Below, in pieces: positions 61,486 to 64,000 of a stretch of DNA of 64,000 nucleotides. Both the position numbers and the translations under genes were made by a program. The notes under the pieces were generated by a model. That model was not told where the DNA came from and made no database searches. It saw only the letters and a list, made by a program, of their open reading frames with translations. The stretch covers positions 1 to 64,000 of the forward strand of contig PBDW01000016.1 of the NCBI GenBank assembly GCA_002717485.1, read 5' to 3'. The stretch comes from Pelagibacteraceae bacterium (lineage in GTDB: Bacteria; Pseudomonadota; Alphaproteobacteria; HIMB59; GCA-002718135). Position 1 is the first letter of the stretch. Each line of letters starts with the position of its first letter.

Positions 61486-64000
61486 ATGAATTTACAATAT
61501 AATAAACTATCAATTCCAGAATTATCTAAAATTGTTCATTTGCTAGGTGAGGTTTTGGGGCTAGTAATTAAAAAACACGAGGGAAAGCAGTATTATGACA
61601 AAGTTGAAAAAATACGTCTATTATCAAAGTCTAGCAGAGGTAATAAAAATTATCAAGAAATTAAAAAAAATTTTAATAAGTTAAAATTAAATATATCTAA
61701 ATTAAATGCAAAAGAATCATTAATCATTGCTAGATCATTTAGTCAATTTTTAAATTTTGCTAACTTAGCTGAATCACTTTACAGTGTATACAAATTAAAT
61801 GAAAATAAAATTAAGAATCCTGGAGTTACACAAGAATTTATAATATTGGAAGAAATAATAAATAACCTTATAAAAAATAAATCTATTTCTAAGAATAGTT
61901 TCTTTAATATTGCTAAAAAACTTAAAATAAATTTGGTTTTAACTGCTCATCCAACAGAAGTAAAAAGAAGGACTGTTATTCAAAAATATGCAAAAATAAA
62001 TAATATAATAGAAGATTTTAACTCTAATAAAAATAATTCATCAATAAAATACTTAAAACAAAATTTATATCAGGAAATGACTTCAATATGGAAAACAGAT
62101 GAAATAAAACGATCTAGACCAACACCTGTTGAAGAGGCAAAGTGGGGACTTGCAGTTATAGAAGACAGTCTTTGGAGCGCTGTTCCTAAAATTTGTTCCC
62201 GATTTGATGATATAATATTTCAATTTACGGGGAAAAAATTGCCAATTAACTATTCTCCAATCACATTCGGATCCTGGATGGGTGGTGATAGAGATGGCAA
62301 CCCATTTGTTACAGCTAAAACAACAGAAGAAGTTGTTTTATTATCTAGGTGGATGGCTGCTAATTTGTATGAAAAAGAATTAACTAAATTGATTCAAGAT
62401 CTTTCTATGCATGAATGTTCTAATACAATTTTAAGAAAAGTTAAAGGGAGTAGTGAACCATACAGAGTCTACCTTAGACCAATAAGAAATAAAATGAAAA
62501 CCACTCAGAAGGCTATTGAGTTATACTTGAATGAAAAAAAACCTTTAGATCAAAATGCATTGGTTCAATCAATTAATGAGGTCATTCTTCCATTAAATGT
62601 AGTTTATAATTCTTTATGTAGTATAAAATGTGATGTTGTTGCAAATGGCTCAGTTTTAAATTTATTACGACGAGCCTTTGCTTTTGGTTTAAATTTAGCT
62701 AAAATAGATATTCGGCAAGAATCTTCCAGGCATACCAAATTATTAAACTCAATCTGTAATATTAATGGTTATAAAAATTATGACAGTTGGAGTGAGACAA
62801 AAAAAATATCTTTCATATCGAGTAAATTTAAATCAAAAAAGAAGCTCATTCAAAAAAACATAAAACTTGATAATGAAGATAATGAAGTATGGTCTACTTT
62901 TAAAATGATAGCAAAGTTACCTAGAGAATGTCTCGGGGGATATGTTGTATCTATGGCATCAAATGTTTCAGATATCTTATCAGTTATGCTATTACAAAAA
63001 GAAGCAGGAATTAAGGATTATCTTAGTGTAGTTCCATTATTTGAAACTCTTTCTGATCTGCAAAATTCTCACAATACTATTAACAATCTTTATAAAGTTA
63101 AGTGGTACTTGAAAGGTTTAAACAAAAACCAAGAAGTAATGATTGGATATTCAGATTCTGGGAAGGATGCAGGTAAATTTGCAGCAAGCTGGGCACAATA
63201 TTGCGCTCAAGAAAAATTAAAGAATGTTTCAAAAAAATTTGGAATAATATTAACCTTATTTCATGGCAGAGGAGGATCAGTTGGACGCGGCGGAGGCCCT
63301 GTTTATGCAGCACTGTTATCTCAACCTCCTGGTACCGTAAGCGGAAGCACAAGAGTAACAGAGCAAGGTGAGGTTATTCAACAGAAGTTCAGTACTGAAT
63401 CTTTAGCAGAATATAGTCTTGGAACATATATTGGCTCAGTATTAGAAGCTACACTAGCACCACCAATTAAGCCAAAAAAAGAGTGGGTTAAATTAATGGA
63501 TAAAATGAGTGAGATAGCAAACAATTCATATAGAAAATATTTAATGGAAGATCAAAATTTTTTAAAATACTATAAAACCATAACTCCTCAAAAAATTATA
63601 GGGCAATTGTTTATTAGCTCAAGACCAGTCAAAAGAAAAAAATCAAATGACATTAAAAATTTGAGGGCAATACCGTGGGTGTTTGCATGGACTCAAATCA
63701 GATTTATTTTACCTGCCTGGCTGGGAACTCTGGAAGCTTTTGAATATGCGGAAAATAAAAAAAACATTAAAGTGTTAAAGGAAATGTTAAACAAATGGCC
63801 TTTTTTTTATGAGATGATGGATATGCTGGATATGGTCCTAACTAAAACAGATCAAAGAGTTATAATTAACTATGAGGAACATTTAGCTGATAAAGTGTTA
63901 AAGAATACTGGGAAAAAATTAAGAGAACAACTTACAAAACTTATATATCTTAACAAAAAACTTATTTCAAAAAATATTTTAAATCAAAGAAAAGGTTACA
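61486..64000 (+). CDS. ppc: Phosphoenolpyruvate carboxylase, cut by the window end
   Basis: PEPC fixes bicarbonate onto phosphoenolpyruvate to form oxaloacetate, refilling the citric acid cycle. The frame from ATG 61486 stays open to base 64000, giving 838 residues; a complete protein has about 870-900, so only the C-terminal tail is missing, including the usual terminal NTG. The first active-site motif LTAHPTEVKRRT is near residue 156. FGSWMGGDRDGNPFVT, MIGYSDSGKDAGKF and the glycine loop FHGRGGSVGRGGGP follow in order. No frame break was seen. It is transcribed away from panB. Confidence 0.96.
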   Translation, partial: MNLQYNKLSIPELSKIVHLLGEVLGLVIKKHEGKQYYDKVEKIRLLSKSSRGNKNYQEIKKNFNKLKLNISKLNAKESLIIARSFSQFLNFANLAESLYSVYKLNENKIKNPGVTQEFIILEEIINNLIKNKSISKNSFFNIAKKLKINLVLTAHPTEVKRRTVIQKYAKINNIIEDFNSNKNNSSIKYLKQNLYQEMTSIWKTDEIKRSRPTPVEEAKWGLAVIEDSLWSAVPKICSRFDDIIFQFTGKKLPINYSPITFGSWMGGDRDGNPFVTAKTTEEVVLLSRWMAANLYEKELTKLIQDLSMHECSNTILRKVKGSSEPYRVYLRPIRNKMKTTQKAIELYLNEKKPLDQNALVQSINEVILPLNVVYNSLCSIKCDVVANGSVLNLLRRAFAFGLNLAKIDIRQESSRHTKLLNSICNINGYKNYDSWSETKKISFISSKFKSKKKLIQKNIKLDNEDNEVWSTFKMIAKLPRECLGGYVVSMASNVSDILSVMLLQKEAGIKDYLSVVPLFETLSDLQNSHNTINNLYKVKWYLKGLNKNQEVMIGYSDSGKDAGKFAASWAQYCAQEKLKNVSKKFGIILTLFHGRGGSVGRGGGPVYAALLSQPPGTVSGSTRVTEQGEVIQQKFSTESLAEYSLGTYIGSVLEATLAPPIKPKKEWVKLMDKMSEIANNSYRKYLMEDQNFLKYYKTITPQKIIGQLFISSRPVKRKKSNDIKNLRAIPWVFAWTQIRFILPAWLGTLEAFEYAENKKNIKVLKEMLNKWPFFYEMMDMLDMVLTKTDQRVIINYEEHLADKVLKNTGKKLREQLTKLIYLNKKLISKNILNQRKGY

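Noticed and set aside
63098-63352. 84-residue minus-strand frame inside ppc
   Set aside because: It is antisense to the conserved glycine-loop region of ppc and has no recognisable features.

Overview
The window is an AT-rich, tightly packed bacterial chromosome segment. Nearly every gene has a recognisable housekeeping family, and many neighbours overlap by 1 to 20 bases. The organism is most likely a streamlined alphaproteobacterium of the marine SAR11/HIMB59 kind. This rests on an alpha-type SspB, an FtsZ with a long acidic linker, lpxC directly after ftsZ, an ELM1-family protein, the yqeY-dnaG-rpoD order, and the very low GC and small intergenic spaces. Class Alphaproteobacteria is fairly secure; anything finer is inference. 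No CRISPR array, insertion sequence, prophage or rRNA operon was seen.

Bases 1-5500 are the only accessory-looking stretch. They hold a small hypothetical protein, a possible 36-residue membrane peptide flanked by a degenerate repeat, a membrane-anchored protein with a metzincin-like zinc motif, a GNAT-like protein, a GFA/CENP-V protein, a small zinc ribbon, two overlapping 256-residue proteins of unknown function, and an FkbM methyltransferase. Bases 5500-8000 carry sspB, gpmA and fumC.

Bases 8019-26971 are an uninterrupted minus-strand division and cell-wall (dcw) cluster: mraZ, rsmH, ftsL, ftsI, murE, murF, mraY, murD, ftsW, murG, murC, murB, ddl, ftsQ, ftsA, ftsZ, then lpxC. It makes the whole lipid-linked peptidoglycan precursor and the core divisome. 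Four TGGG boxes at exact 10-base spacing lie upstream of mraZ. Consensus-like promoters precede ftsZ and lpxC. Next come rnpB (RNase P RNA), an AmpD-type amidase, bamD, ligA and a uvrD-type helicase.

Bases 33340-41434 hold mlaA-mlaC (outer-membrane lipid transport), then a minus-strand run galT, glycerate kinase, pfk, an M48 lipoprotease and sufE. This run diverges from galK-galM. Together they give galactose-to-glucose-1-phosphate chemistry (galE not in the window) plus phosphofructokinase and glycerate kinase. An orphan sugar-type ABC ATPase and a CAT-anticodon tRNA (probably Ile2) follow.

Bases 42853-48231 hold a macromolecular synthesis group (yqeY, dnaG, rpoD) with an MBL hydrolase. RpoD has an unusual repeated Lys/Arg-rich N-terminus. 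Bases 48390-55902 are a plus-strand run: carA, carB, greA, an ELM1 protein, a 2OG-Fe(II) oxygenase and trxB. The rest is rpmJ, a gamma-glutamyltransferase, guaC, a polyprenyl synthase, an EamA transporter, panB and a ppc gene cut by the window end.
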